Program-made: the position numbers and the translations under genes
Part shown: positions 53,395 to 62,571 of the stretch, piece by piece
Position numbering within the stretch: the stretch's first letter is position 1
How the letters are laid out: every line of letters starts with the position of its first letter
Origin: Dyella sp. M7H15-1
GTDB taxonomy: Bacteria > Pseudomonadota > Gammaproteobacteria > Xanthomonadales > Rhodanobacteraceae
NCBI RefSeq assembly: GCF_004114615.1
Contig: NZ_CP035300.1
Location: forward strand, 1,550,001-1,614,000
Length of the DNA: 64,000 nucleotides
Reading direction: 5' to 3'
The notes under the pieces: generated by a model
The model's database searches: none
What the model was told of the DNA's origin: nothing
What the model saw: only the letters and a program-made list of their open reading frames with translations

Positions 53395-54462
53395 TCACGT
53401 GCGGTCACGCAGCCATTGGTGAATGGCGGGCGCGACTTCGCGTTGCGCACGGCCCGATACATAGATACCGATATGTCCGCCCTTGAACGCAAGCTCGGTG
53501 TAGTCCGTGGTGCTGACATGGCGCCCTAGCGGCCTGGATGCATCCGGCGGCACTAGATGATCCTGGGTGGCGTAAATGTTGAGGATGGGCTGGGAAATCA
53601 TGCCCAGATCCACCGGCTGCTTACCGATTTGCAGATCGCCCTTGATCAGCTTGTTCTGCTGGAAGAATTCCTTGATGAACTGGCGAAACGCTTCGCCAGC
53701 CTGATCGGGTGAATCGAAAATCCAGCGTTCCATGCGCAGGAAGTTTTTCAGTTCGTTGGGATTGTCGAGGATGTCTACCATGCTGACGTACTTCTGCTGA
53801 TTCAGGCGCAATGGCTTCAGCATCAGGTACACCCAGTTCATCAGTTCGGCCGGGATATTGCCCATGGCATCGACAAACAGGTCCACGTCCATGCTTTGCA
53901 CCCATTGTGAAAGCATGTTGTCCGGGGTGCGGAAATCCACCGGCGTCACCATGGTGATCAGATTTCTCACCTTTTCGGGGTGCATGGCGGTGTAGCACAA
54001 CGAGAACGTGCCTCCCTGACAAATGCCGAGCAGATTGATCGCATCCAGGCCGTGGCGCTTGCGAATCACATCGACGCAGCGATCCAGATAACCGTTGAGG
54101 TAGTCATCCAGCGTCAGCCAGCGATCCGCGCCGTCGGGATAACCCCAGTCGATCAGATAGACGTCTTCGCCCTGAGCCAACAGGTTGCGCACCAATGAGC
54201 GGTCATCCTGCAGGTCGGTCATCCACACGGTGTTGACCAGCGCGTACACGATCAGTGTCGGCACTTTCGCTGTAGGCTTGTTGCTGCCTTTCATGTGCCA
54301 CAGGGTGAGCTTGTCTTCGCGATAGATCTCTTCGCGCGGGGTGTTGGCGTATTCCTGCTCGCCCAAACCACGCAAGTTCTGTGCGCCAGCCGCCAGCTTG
54401 CGCTGGAACGTAGCCATTTCGTTGAAAGCCTGCTGTGGATCGATGTGCAACGGTATATGCAT
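53395..54462 (-). CDS. phaC: Class III poly(3-hydroxyalkanoate) synthase subunit PhaC
   Basis: A 355-residue synthase that polymerises hydroxyacyl-CoA into PHA granules. The lipase-like box is GICQGG with catalytic Cys148, followed by an Asp in IYATQDHLVPP near residue 302 and a His in FKGGHIGIYV near 330. At about 355 residues and paired with phaE nine bases upstream, it is class III (class I/II are about 590). It stands in front of a large inverted repeat and mtnA. The start MHIPLHIDPQQAFNEM is the family N terminus. Confidence 0.94.
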   Translation of the reverse strand: MHIPLHIDPQQAFNEMATFQRKLAAGAQNLRGLGEQEYANTPREEIYREDKLTLWHMKGSNKPTAKVPTLIVYALVNTVWMTDLQDDRSLVRNLLAQGEDVYLIDWGYPDGADRWLTLDDYLNGYLDRCVDVIRKRHGLDAINLLGICQGGTFSLCYTAMHPEKVRNLITMVTPVDFRTPDNMLSQWVQSMDVDLFVDAMGNIPAELMNWVYLMLKPLRLNQQKYVSMVDILDNPNELKNFLRMERWIFDSPDQAGEAFRQFIKEFFQQNKLIKGDLQIGKQPVDLGMISQPILNIYATQDHLVPPDASRPLGRHVSTTDYTELAFKGGHIGIYVSGRAQREVAPAIHQWLRDRT

Positions 54463-54471
54463 GGATGATCC

Positions 54472-55512
54472 TTACTTGCGCTTGCCCGAAGCGGAACGTG
54501 CGGTTTTAGCGCGCGGTGTTGCGGCTGGCTTACCGATGATCGCCCGAACCTTTTCTCCAGCCTTGGAGGCTGCCAGCTTATGCTTGAGTTCGGCGATCTC
54601 AGCCTGCAGCGCGTCGACTTCAGACGTATCCACCTGAAACTCCTGGTGCTTGTGCGCCTGCATGTCGCGACGCAACTGCTGCACACGCTGACCAAGGCTG
54701 TGCACTTCGCTTCGAGTGGGAATACCCAGTTCGCGGCACATCTGTTCGGTCTGTTGTTGCTGCAGTTTGCGTACTTGCATCTGCGCATTGACCATGGCGC
54801 CGAATACGTCGCGGTATTCATCGGACAGGGCCATTTTCGAATAGGCGTCTTCCATCGCATCGACCCACAGGTCATACAGCGCCTTCATGGAATCGAGCTG
54901 CTTGCCGGGTTCTGCGCACTCGGTGAGCATGTCCTGCAAGCGTGCAATGCCCTGCGTATTCACTTGTTGCAATAGCGCCTGATAACGGGCGCTGATCTGC
55001 ATGTATTCCTGGATAGCCGCGGCCAGGGCCTGCTGGTCAAGCTGCATTTCGCGCGTGAGGCCGAAGGCCGGCAGACTGGGCGCGGTGCCCATGCTGGCAA
55101 TGTTGATGTTGCCCATGCCGTTCATGCCAGCTCGCTGCATCGCCTGCAACCAGGATTGCCATTGATGTTCAAGACCAAAGGCGGAAGGGCTGTCTATGCC
55201 CGCCACCATCTGGGCGAACGGCTGGGTGAAGCCGGTCAGGAAGGGCTGCATGGTAGCCGACTGCTGCCAGTTACCCATCATTGGCCCCCACCCAGCCACG
55301 CCGGCACCGGCACCGGCGGCTTGCTGAAGCCAGCTCCCATACGCTTTGAGGCTCGAGAGACTGCGGGTGAGCAGGTCGTCATTTTGAGTGGCGGTGGGAA
55401 TGCTAAAAGGAGCGGTAACCCCAGGCTGTTGCAGATAACGCATCCAGGCATCCCAGGATTGCTGCGCAAAAGCCTGGTAGTCCCTTAAAAAATCCTTGCT
55501 ATGGTCCGACAT
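54472..55512 (-). CDS. phaE: Class III PHA synthase subunit PhaE
   Basis: A 346-residue partner of PhaC. The N terminus has DFLRDYQAFAQQSWDAWM; the middle has LYDLWVDAMEDAYSKMALSD and the PhaE-like AMVNAQMQVRKLQQQQTEQM, then a coiled coil rich in Leu/Gln/Glu and a basic, Ala/Lys-rich tail with RAKTARSASGKRK. The start MSDHSKDF has GAGGG eight bases upstream. It is required for activity of the short PhaC. The tail may bind DNA or granule surface; that is a guess. Confidence 0.9.
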   Translation of the reverse strand: MSDHSKDFLRDYQAFAQQSWDAWMRYLQQPGVTAPFSIPTATQNDDLLTRSLSSLKAYGSWLQQAAGAGAGVAGWGPMMGNWQQSATMQPFLTGFTQPFAQMVAGIDSPSAFGLEHQWQSWLQAMQRAGMNGMGNINIASMGTAPSLPAFGLTREMQLDQQALAAAIQEYMQISARYQALLQQVNTQGIARLQDMLTECAEPGKQLDSMKALYDLWVDAMEDAYSKMALSDEYRDVFGAMVNAQMQVRKLQQQQTEQMCRELGIPTRSEVHSLGQRVQQLRRDMQAHKHQEFQVDTSEVDALQAEIAELKHKLAASKAGEKVRAIIGKPAATPRAKTARSASGKRK

Positions 55513-55565
55513 GCCTGCACCCTCGAAAGGAACCGACATCGTACCAAATTGAACCGTGCAGAAAT

Positions 55566-55599
55566 GAAAACGCCCGGCTACAGAAGCCAGGCGTTTTCG
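55566..55599 (-). terminator. Intrinsic terminator of pnp
   Basis: On the minus strand, GAAAACGCCTGGCT and AGCCGGGCGTTTTC pair around TCTGT. It lies 21 bases after the pnp stop and 53 bases before the phaE start. The lower stem is AAAA/TTTT, as in bidirectional terminators. Confidence 0.85.
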
Positions 55600-55620
55600 A
55601 TGATCAACGCGTCGGAAAAC

Positions 55621-57726
55621 TCAGGCGCTGGCGCCTTCGTCCTCGGTGACCGCCTTCATCGACAGGCGGATACGGCCCTGCTTGTCTACTTCCAGCACCT
55701 TGACCTTGACAATGTCGCCTTCCTTGAGCTTGTCGGAAACCTTCTCGACGCGCTCGTTGGAAATCTGCGACACGTGCACCAGGCCGTCCTTGCCCGGCAG
55801 AATGGTCACGAACGCGCCGAAATCCATCAGCTTGGCAACCTTGCCTTCGTAGATACGGCCCGGCTCGACGTCGGAAACGATCTGGTCGATGCGCTTTTTC
55901 GCCTCTTCGGCGGCCAAACGGTTGACCGAGGCGATGACCACGGTGCCGTCGTCGCTAATGTCGATGGTGGTGCCGGTTTCCTCGGTGATGGAGCGGATGG
56001 TGGCACCACCCTTGCCGATCACTTCGCGAATCTTGTCCGGATGGATCTTGATGGTGAGCAGACGCGGCGCGTATTCGCTCATTTCCGAACGCGGCGTGCT
56101 GATCACCTTGGCCATCTCGCCCAGGATGTGCAGACGACCACGCTTGGCCTGCTCCAGCGCCAGCTTCATGATTTCTTCGGTGATGCCCTCGATCTTGATG
56201 TCCATCTGCAGCGCGGACACGCCTTCAGCGCTACCAGCCACCTTGAAATCCATATCGCCGAGGTGGTCTTCGTCACCCAGGATGTCGGACAGCACGACGA
56301 AGTCGTTGTCTTCCTTCACCAGACCCATGGCGATACCTGCCACCGGCGCCTTGAGCGGCACGCCAGCGTCCATCATGGCTAGCGAGGAACCGCACACCGA
56401 AGCCATCGAGGAAGAGCCGTTCGACTCGGTGATTTCAGACACCACGCGCAGCACGTACGGAAATTCTTCCATGCTGGGCTTCACGGCCTGCACGCCGCGC
56501 TTGGCGAGACGGCCGTGGCCGATTTCGCGACGCTTGGGCGCGCCGAAGCGACCGGCTTCACCGACCGAGAACGGCGGGAAGTTGTAGTGGAACAGGAAAG
56601 GATCCTTCGACTCGCCTTCCGGCGCATCGATGATCTGCGCATCGCGCGCCGTACCGAGCGTGGCCACGACCAGTGCCTGGGTTTCGCCGCGAGTGAACAG
56701 CGCCGAACCATGCGTACGCGGCAGCACGCCCACGCGCACGCTGATCGGACGGATGTCGTCCAGCTTGCGGCCGTCGATACGCACCTTGGTCTTCAACACG
56801 CCGTCGCGCATGGTGCGGTATTCGATGTCGGCAAACGCGTTGCTGATATCGAGGTCGGACCAGCCGCGCGTTACGGCGGTTTCGGCGATGCCGGCCTTGA
56901 TGTCGGCCTTGAGTGCGGAGATCGCATCGCGGCGTTCCAGCTTGTCGCGGATCGCGAAAGCCTTTTCCAGGCGGTCGCCGAGGATGCTGTTGATGTCGCT
57001 GAACAGCGCGTCGTTGCGCACCGGAGCGGTCCATGCGAAAGCCTTGCGGCCGGCGTGGGCGACAAAGTCGCTGATGGCCTGGACCGCCGTCTGCATCTGT
57101 TGGTGACCGTATATCACCGCGCCCAGCATGACTTCTTCGCTGAGCAGCTTGGCTTCGGACTCCACCATCAGCACCGCGTTGGCCGTACCGGCGACGACCA
57201 GATCCAGGTCGGAGGTCTTCAGCTCGGCAACGGTCGGGTTCAGCAGGTACTTGCCGTTCGCATAACCCACGCGCGCCGCGCCGATCGGGCCCTTGAACGG
57301 AATGCCGGCCAGGGTCAGCGCAGCGGAGGCGCCGAGCATGGCGGGGATGTCACCGTCGATTTCCGGATTCAGCGAGACCACCTGAGCGATGATCTGCACT
57401 TCGTTCTTGAACTCTTCCGGGAACAGCGGACGCACCGGACGATCGATCAGACGCGAGGTGAGCGTCTCCTTCTCGGTCGGGCGGCCTTCACGCTTGAAGA
57501 AACCGCCCGGGATACGACCGGCGGAGTAGAACTTCTCGACGTAGTCGACGGTGAGCGGGAAGAAATCCTGCCCTTCTTTCGCCTTGGACGCAGCCACCAC
57601 GGTAACGAGCACCACGGTGCCGCCCATGCTGACCATGACGGCGCCTGAAGCCTGGCGGGCGATTTCGCCCGTCTCCAGTGTGACTTCGTGATTACCGTAC
57701 TGGAATGACTTGGTTACTTTCGCCAT
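55621..57726 (-). CDS. pnp: Polyribonucleotide nucleotidyltransferase
   Basis: A 701-residue phosphorolytic exoribonuclease of the degradosome. Two RNase PH-like halves are visible ([20 protein letters not shown] near residue 75; [13 protein letters not shown]-type [15 protein letters not shown] near 345), then a KH domain with [20 protein letters not shown] near 560 and an S1 domain with GFGAFV-type [20 protein letters not shown] near 630. It follows rpsO after 9 bases, the classic rpsO-pnp unit. Its length is normal. Autoregulation by RNase III in E. coli relies on a leader hairpin which I cannot confirm here. Confidence 0.97.
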   Translation of the reverse strand: MAKVTKSFQYGNHEVTLETGEIARQASGAVMVSMGGTVVLVTVVAASKAKEGQDFFPLTVDYVEKFYSAGRIPGGFFKREGRPTEKETLTSRLIDRPVRPLFPEEFKNEVQIIAQVVSLNPEIDGDIPAMLGASAALTLAGIPFKGPIGAARVGYANGKYLLNPTVAELKTSDLDLVVAGTANAVLMVESEAKLLSEEVMLGAVIYGHQQMQTAVQAISDFVAHAGRKAFAWTAPVRNDALFSDINSILGDRLEKAFAIRDKLERRDAISALKADIKAGIAETAVTRGWSDLDISNAFADIEYRTMRDGVLKTKVRIDGRKLDDIRPISVRVGVLPRTHGSALFTRGETQALVVATLGTARDAQIIDAPEGESKDPFLFHYNFPPFSVGEAGRFGAPKRREIGHGRLAKRGVQAVKPSMEEFPYVLRVVSEITESNGSSSMASVCGSSLAMMDAGVPLKAPVAGIAMGLVKEDNDFVVLSDILGDEDHLGDMDFKVAGSAEGVSALQMDIKIEGITEEIMKLALEQAKRGRLHILGEMAKVISTPRSEMSEYAPRLLTIKIHPDKIREVIGKGGATIRSITEETGTTIDISDDGTVVIASVNRLAAEEAKKRIDQIVSDVEPGRIYEGKVAKLMDFGAFVTILPGKDGLVHVSQISNERVEKVSDKLKEGDIVKVKVLEVDKQGRIRLSMKAVTEDEGASA

Positions 57727-57735
57727 GAGATTTGA

Positions 57736-58005
57736 TTACCTGCGCAAGCCGAGACGTTCGATCAAAGTCTGGTAACGGCCCAGATCGCTGCCCTTCAGAT
57801 AGCCGAGCAGACGCTTACGCTGGTTGACCAGCTTGAGCAGACCACGACGCGAGTGGTGATCCTGTTTGTGGGTCTTGAAATGATCGGTGAGGTGTTCGAT
57901 GCGGGCGGACAGCAGGGCGACCTGCACTTCCGGCGAACCGGTATCGTTCGGCTTACGGCCGAAGTCAGCAATGATCTTGCCGGACTGTTCTACGGTGAGG
58001 GACAT
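57736..58005 (-). CDS. rpsO: 30S ribosomal protein S15
   Basis: An 89-residue primary 16S-rRNA-binding protein. [40 protein letters not shown] and [20 protein letters not shown] are all present. The start has AGGAAGAG in front. It is preceded by an inverted repeat at 58038-58074 that may carry its own control. rpsO and pnp are nine bases apart. Confidence 0.97.
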   Translation of the reverse strand: MSLTVEQSGKIIADFGRKPNDTGSPEVQVALLSARIEHLTDHFKTHKQDHHSRRGLLKLVNQRKRLLGYLKGSDLGRYQTLIERLGLRR

Positions 58006-58037
58006 GAGTATCTCTTCCTATAAAAGCGGATGCGGAA

Positions 58038-58074
58038 CTTGCGCAACGTCACCACCCGGATGGCGTTGCGCAAG
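58038..58074 (-). promoter_or_regulatory. Inverted repeat in the rpsO leader
   Basis: CTTGCGCAACG and CGTTGCGCAAG, 11 bases each, face each other around 15 bases that contain a second small pair (CCA/TGG). It is 33 bases upstream of the rpsO start. S15 represses its own mRNA through leader structures in several bacteria; this hairpin is a candidate. Confidence 0.55.
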
Positions 58075-58112
58075 CTCCGACAGTTGGACAAACGTACTGA
58101 ATCAAGAGAGTT

Positions 58113-58139
58113 ATTGTAGCGAGCCTGAGCGCATTGCAA
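58113..58139 (-). promoter_or_regulatory. Probable promoter of rpsO-pnp
   Basis: On the minus strand TTGCAA (58134-58139) and TACAAT (58113-58118) are 15 bases apart. The -10 is good, the spacer is short. It lies between the truB stop and the leader hairpin. Confidence 0.4.
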
Positions 58140-58149
58140 CAAGACCATG

Positions 58150-59109
58150 TTAAAGATGGCTTTCTTGCTCGCTCTCTGGTTCAGACCGAGGGAGGTTGAA
58201 GCCGCGCAGAATGCGTACCCTGCCCTGCTCGTCGCAATCGACCAAGGCGAGCAGGCGGCCGTCATGGGCAAAAGCGACGGAGCGCCCCCTGTGGGCATCA
58301 CCAGGCCACTCAATCTGGCGTCCATGTGAGACGGCTCGGCTAGCTTGCGGGTCGAGATGTAGGGGTGGCAGGTCGGAAACCCCCGCTGCCAGCGGCAATA
58401 CGAGGCGATTCAGTACTTCTTCCCCTTGTTTTGCAGCATCGCGAAGCTGATCCAGGGTGACCATGGCCGGCTCGCGGAACGGGGCGACCCACACGCGGCG
58501 CAGCGCCGTCAGGTGCGCGCCACAACCCAGGCTTTCTCCCAGATCCACGGCCAGGCTGCGGATATAGGTACCTGAGCCGCATTCCACGTACAGGGTAAGG
58601 GTGTCCGGGGTACGGGACACCCGTTCAAACCGATCAACCTCGACCTCACGCGGAGAAGCCTGAACGAATTCTCCGCGCCGAGCCTTTAGATACAGCGGCT
58701 CGCCGTCCTGCTTGAGTGCCGAATACACCGGAGGTACCTGAATAATCTTCCCGCGCAGCGAAGCCAGCGCGGCCTCGATAGCCGCGTCATCCAACGCAGG
58801 CACTGGCCTCCGTTCGAGCACTTCGCCCTCAAGATCTGCCGTAGTGGTCGTCATGCCCAGACGGCACTCAGCGACATAAGCCTTGCGCGAACCAAGCAAA
58901 CTGCCGGCGATCTTGGTGGCCTCACCGAAACACAGCGGCAACAGCCCGGTAGCCAAGGGGTCTAGCGCCCCCGTATGGCCGCCCTTGGCAGCGCGCAGGA
59001 TCGCCAAAGCCATTTGCAATGCCTTGTTCGAGCTCAATCCCAGCGGTTTATCGAGCAGCAGTATGCCGTGCAGGTCACGTGCACGGGGACGTTTTCGGCG
59101 ACGACTCAT
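58150..59109 (-). CDS. truB: tRNA pseudouridine-55 synthase
   Basis: A 319-residue enzyme that makes pseudouridine at position 55 of tRNAs. The catalytic Asp lies in [20 protein letters not shown] near residue 50. Other TruB cues are [31 protein letters not shown] and [20 protein letters not shown]. The start [15 protein letters not shown] is basic, as in relatives. The C-terminal PUA-like half has lower conservation. It follows rbfA after 27 bases in the usual infB-rbfA-truB-rpsO order. Confidence 0.96.
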   Translation of the reverse strand: MSRRRKRPRARDLHGILLLDKPLGLSSNKALQMALAILRAAKGGHTGALDPLATGLLPLCFGEATKIAGSLLGSRKAYVAECRLGMTTTTADLEGEVLERRPVPALDDAAIEAALASLRGKIIQVPPVYSALKQDGEPLYLKARRGEFVQASPREVEVDRFERVSRTPDTLTLYVECGSGTYIRSLAVDLGESLGCGAHLTALRRVWVAPFREPAMVTLDQLRDAAKQGEEVLNRLVLPLAAGVSDLPPLHLDPQASRAVSHGRQIEWPGDAHRGRSVAFAHDGRLLALVDCDEQGRVRILRGFNLPRSEPESEQESHL

Positions 59110-59136
59110 AGTGAATGCAGAAACGTTTGCGAAAAC

Positions 59137-59511
59137 TCAATCGTCGTTATCATCAGCCACGGGACCGGGCGAATCCTGACGCAGCAGATGCTCGATGCGC
59201 TCGCCCTTGTCGACCGAATCATCGTACTTGAAGCGCAGCTCCGGCACTCGGCGCAGGCGCATCTGGCGCGAAAGCGTTCGGCGGAATTCTCCTGCTAGCT
59301 CGTTGAGTACCTTCACGACCTCTTTGGACTGGGTCGGCAGCAAGGCCGTCACCCAAACGGTAGCCCAATCCAGATCACGTGTCACTTCCACGTCCGATAC
59401 GCTACATGATGGCAAGCCGTGATCGCGCACGGCAGCATGCACCAAAGTGCCGATCTCGCGGCGGAGTTCGGCGCCGACGCGGTCTGTGCGTTTGAAGTCG
59501 CGGGAGGGCAT
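59137..59511 (-). CDS. rbfA: Ribosome-binding factor A
   Basis: A 124-residue KH-fold factor for 16S rRNA maturation. DFKRTDRVGAELRREIGTLV opens it; VSDVEVTRDLDWATVWVTAL and RTLSRQMRLRRVPELRFKYD are the core. The C-terminal tail is acidic (DSPGPVADDNDD). A 128-base gap with a repeat separates it from infB. The family length is about 120-135. Confidence 0.96.
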   Translation of the reverse strand: MPSRDFKRTDRVGAELRREIGTLVHAAVRDHGLPSCSVSDVEVTRDLDWATVWVTALLPTQSKEVVKVLNELAGEFRRTLSRQMRLRRVPELRFKYDDSVDKGERIEHLLRQDSPGPVADDNDD

Positions 59512-59587
59512 AGATGAAAGCCGGGAATCGTTAATCGTTAATCGGGAATAGTGAAAAGCGGAAACTCCGAAACAAAACGAGAATCAT

Positions 59588-59621
59588 GCGGGAATCGCTT
59601 TTAACGATTGACGATTCCCGC
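59588..59621. repeat. GGGAATCG-type hairpin repeat between infB and rbfA
   Basis: GCGGGAATCG and CGATTCCCGC frame a 14-base loop. Related pieces (CGTTAATCG, CGGGAAT) stand at 59522-59550. It looks like extragenic repeat material, or a terminator behind infB; the frame of rbfA begins 77 bases downstream. Confidence 0.55.
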
Positions 59622-59639
59622 ACGTTGTAGCGCCATGCG

Positions 59640-62444
59640 CTACAACGTCCTAGCCACTTCGATACGCTCAAAGCACTCGATCTGGTCACCCACTTTCACA
59701 TCGTTGTACTGCTTCACGGCGATACCGCATTCCATGCCGTTGCGCACTTCGTCGACGAGGTCCTTGAAACGGCGGAGCGATTCCAGTTCGCCCTGGAAGA
59801 TCACAGTGTTGTCACGCAGCACGCGGATCGGCTTGCTGCGCTTGACCGTGCCTTCCACGACCATGCAACCGGCCACGGCACCGAACTTGGAGCTGCGGAA
59901 TACATCGCGCACCTGCGCGACGCCGATGATTTCTTCGCGCACTTCCATGCCCAGCAGACCGGATGCTGCCTGCTTCACCTGATCGATCACGTCATAGATG
60001 ATCGAAAAGTAGCGGACATCCAGACCCGCGGTATCGATCACCTTGCGTGCCGAAGCATCCGCACGAACATTGAAGCCGATGACCAGCGCCTTGGATGCAG
60101 CCGCCAGCGTGGCGTCGGACTCGGTGATGCCGCCGACGCCGGCTGCAATCACGTTCACCTTCACGTTGTCGTTGCCGATCGTGCTCAGCGACTCGCGCAG
60201 GGCCTGTACCGAACCCTGTACGTCAGCCTTGACCAGGATGTTGAGTGTTTGCTGCTCAGAGCCCTGGCCCATCTGCGCCATGATGTCTTCAAGACGGTTG
60301 GCCTTGCTGACCATGCGCGTTTCGCGACGCTTGAGCTGGCGCTCGGCCGCGACTTCACGTGCCAGGCGCTCATCCGCCACCACCACGAAGTCATCACCGG
60401 ATTCCGGCACGCCGGACAAGCCCAGTACCTGCACCGGAATGGACGGACCGGCCTCCTGGACAGTCTTGCTGGTTTCGTCGACCAGCGCGCGCATACGGCC
60501 GTACTCGATACCGCACACAACGAAGTCGCCACGCTTCAGCGTACCCTGCTGCACCAACACGGTAGCTACCGGGCCACGACCGCGGTCCAGGCTCGATTCG
60601 ATGACCACACCCGACGCGGCGCCATCCTTGACTGCGGTCAGTTCCATCACTTCGGCCTGCACGGAAATCGCATCGAGCAGATCGTCGATACCCATACCCG
60701 TCTTGGCCGACACCGGCACGAACGGCGTGTCGCCACCCCACTCTTCCGGAATCACCTCGAGATTGCCGAGACCCTGCTTTACGTTGTCCGGGTTGGCGTC
60801 GGACTTGTCCATCTTGTTGACCGCGACAATCAGCGGCACCTTGGCAGCACGCGCATGTTGCACGGCCTCCTTGGTCTGCGGCATGACGCCATCGTCGGCA
60901 GCCACCACCAATACCACGATATCGGTGGACTGTGCACCACGTGCACGCATGGACGTGAACGCCGCGTGGCCTGGCGTATCGAGGAAGGTGATCACGCCCT
61001 TGGGTGTTTCCACGTGATACGCACCAATGTGCTGGGTGATGCCGCCCGCTTCGCCCGCCGCCACCTTGGTACGGCGGATGTAGTCGAGCAACGAGGTCTT
61101 GCCGTGGTCGACGTGGCCCATGATGGTGACCACCGGCGGACGCGCAAAGCGCTCGCCTTCGAGCTCGGCACTCTGCGTATGAGCGGCCAGCGCCGCCTCG
61201 GCACCCTGATCGCTGGCTTCCACCGTCTTGTGGCCGAGTTCTTCCACCACCAGCACCGCAGTGTCATGATCGATGGTCTGGTTGATGGTCGCCATGACAC
61301 CCATCTTGAACAGCGCCTTGACCACTTCCGAGCCCTTCACGGCCATCTTCTGGGCGAGTTCGGCCACCACGTTGGCATCGCCCACCACCACTTCACGCAC
61401 AACCGGCGCAGTGGGACGCGAGAACCCGTGTGTGCCGCTGGCTGCCGGTGAACCACCCGCACGCGGTATGTCACGCGCAGCACCCTTGCCTGGCTTGCCA
61501 CGCTTACTGGAACGGCGCGCACGATCGGCTTCGGACAGATGCAGTTCACCTGCGGCAAAACGCTTGCCGCCTGGCACATCGTCGCGATCACGAACGCCGT
61601 GGCGTGTCTTGCCGCCACGACCATCCGCTCCCCCGCTCGACGCGGGTGCAGGAGTCGACGCGGGTGCAGGAGCCGGCGCCGGAGCGGCAACCGGCTTCTT
61701 TTCACGTTTGCGCGGCTCATGGATGCGCGGAAGGATCATGCCCAGCGAATGCTGGTCAATGCGCTGCACTGGCGGCGCTAGCGGCTCGAGCGCGCCCCTC
61801 AAGTCCGGTTCGGCTGACGCAACCTCAACTTCTGCATCGCCATCAGCGTTCGTTTCTTCGACAACGCGCAGCTGCGCCTCGGCAGCTGCGGCCGCCGCTT
61901 CTGCGGCGGCCGCAGCCTCCTGGCGCACACGCTCTACCTGGGCTTCGCGATGGGCTTCTTCCTCGGCACGCTGGCGCGCTTCTTCCTGGCGACGCCGCTC
62001 AACGCCGACGCGCTCGTTTTCTTCATGCTCGCGCTGTTGCTGCGATTCGTGCAATTTGCGCAGCGCATCTTCGCGTTCCGTATCCGCACTCGCTTCCTCG
62101 GCAATCACGCTGCGTTTGACATAGGTGCGCTTGGCGCGCACTTCCACGTTCACCGTTTTGGCGCTGCTCTGCGTGCCGCGACCACCTGGCGTAGCGACTT
62201 TCAATTCGCTGATCTTGCGGCGCTTCAGGGTGATCTGCCGCGGCGAGGAATCTTCCGTCTCGGCGGCCACGTCGGCCTTGCCGTGCGTGCGACGCAGGAA
62301 ACCCAACAGCTTCACCTTTTCAGTGCTGCTGATGACTTGCTCCGGATCGGAGAACTTCATGCCCGCTTCGCCAAGCTGCGTAAGCAACCTGTCCACTGGC
62401 ATACCCAGAACCTGGGCAAGTTGTTTGATTGTGACATCCGACAT
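59640..62444 (-). CDS. infB: Translation initiation factor IF-2
   Basis: A 934-residue GTPase. The N-terminal IF2_N domain ([20 protein letters not shown]) is followed by a long Ala/Glu/Arg-rich low-complexity linker (about residues 130-350). G1 is [15 protein letters not shown] near residue 440, G3 DTPGHAAFT and G4 NKMDK; the C-terminal barrels are well conserved. It delivers fMet-tRNA to the 30S. The start [19 protein letters not shown] is standard. It follows nusA after 127 bases. No second in-frame start of the beta form was searched for. Confidence 0.97.
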   Translation of the reverse strand: MSDVTIKQLAQVLGMPVDRLLTQLGEAGMKFSDPEQVISSTEKVKLLGFLRRTHGKADVAAETEDSSPRQITLKRRKISELKVATPGGRGTQSSAKTVNVEVRAKRTYVKRSVIAEEASADTEREDALRKLHESQQQREHEENERVGVERRRQEEARQRAEEEAHREAQVERVRQEAAAAAEAAAAAAEAQLRVVEETNADGDAEVEVASAEPDLRGALEPLAPPVQRIDQHSLGMILPRIHEPRKREKKPVAAPAPAPAPASTPAPASSGGADGRGGKTRHGVRDRDDVPGGKRFAAGELHLSEADRARRSSKRGKPGKGAARDIPRAGGSPAASGTHGFSRPTAPVVREVVVGDANVVAELAQKMAVKGSEVVKALFKMGVMATINQTIDHDTAVLVVEELGHKTVEASDQGAEAALAAHTQSAELEGERFARPPVVTIMGHVDHGKTSLLDYIRRTKVAAGEAGGITQHIGAYHVETPKGVITFLDTPGHAAFTSMRARGAQSTDIVVLVVAADDGVMPQTKEAVQHARAAKVPLIVAVNKMDKSDANPDNVKQGLGNLEVIPEEWGGDTPFVPVSAKTGMGIDDLLDAISVQAEVMELTAVKDGAASGVVIESSLDRGRGPVATVLVQQGTLKRGDFVVCGIEYGRMRALVDETSKTVQEAGPSIPVQVLGLSGVPESGDDFVVVADERLAREVAAERQLKRRETRMVSKANRLEDIMAQMGQGSEQQTLNILVKADVQGSVQALRESLSTIGNDNVKVNVIAAGVGGITESDATLAAASKALVIGFNVRADASARKVIDTAGLDVRYFSIIYDVIDQVKQAASGLLGMEVREEIIGVAQVRDVFRSSKFGAVAGCMVVEGTVKRSKPIRVLRDNTVIFQGELESLRRFKDLVDEVRNGMECGIAVKQYNDVKVGDQIECFERIEVARTL

Positions 62445-62571
62445 CGTGTTCTTTCTCCGCCGTTCCCGCGCTTATCGTCCGTACAAAAATACTTTGCACG
62501 GTTACCGCCATCCTTGGTGGAAACCCCGAAGGGTTCCTCGGCACGCTCATCCCGGGCGTGACCGCCCGCGG

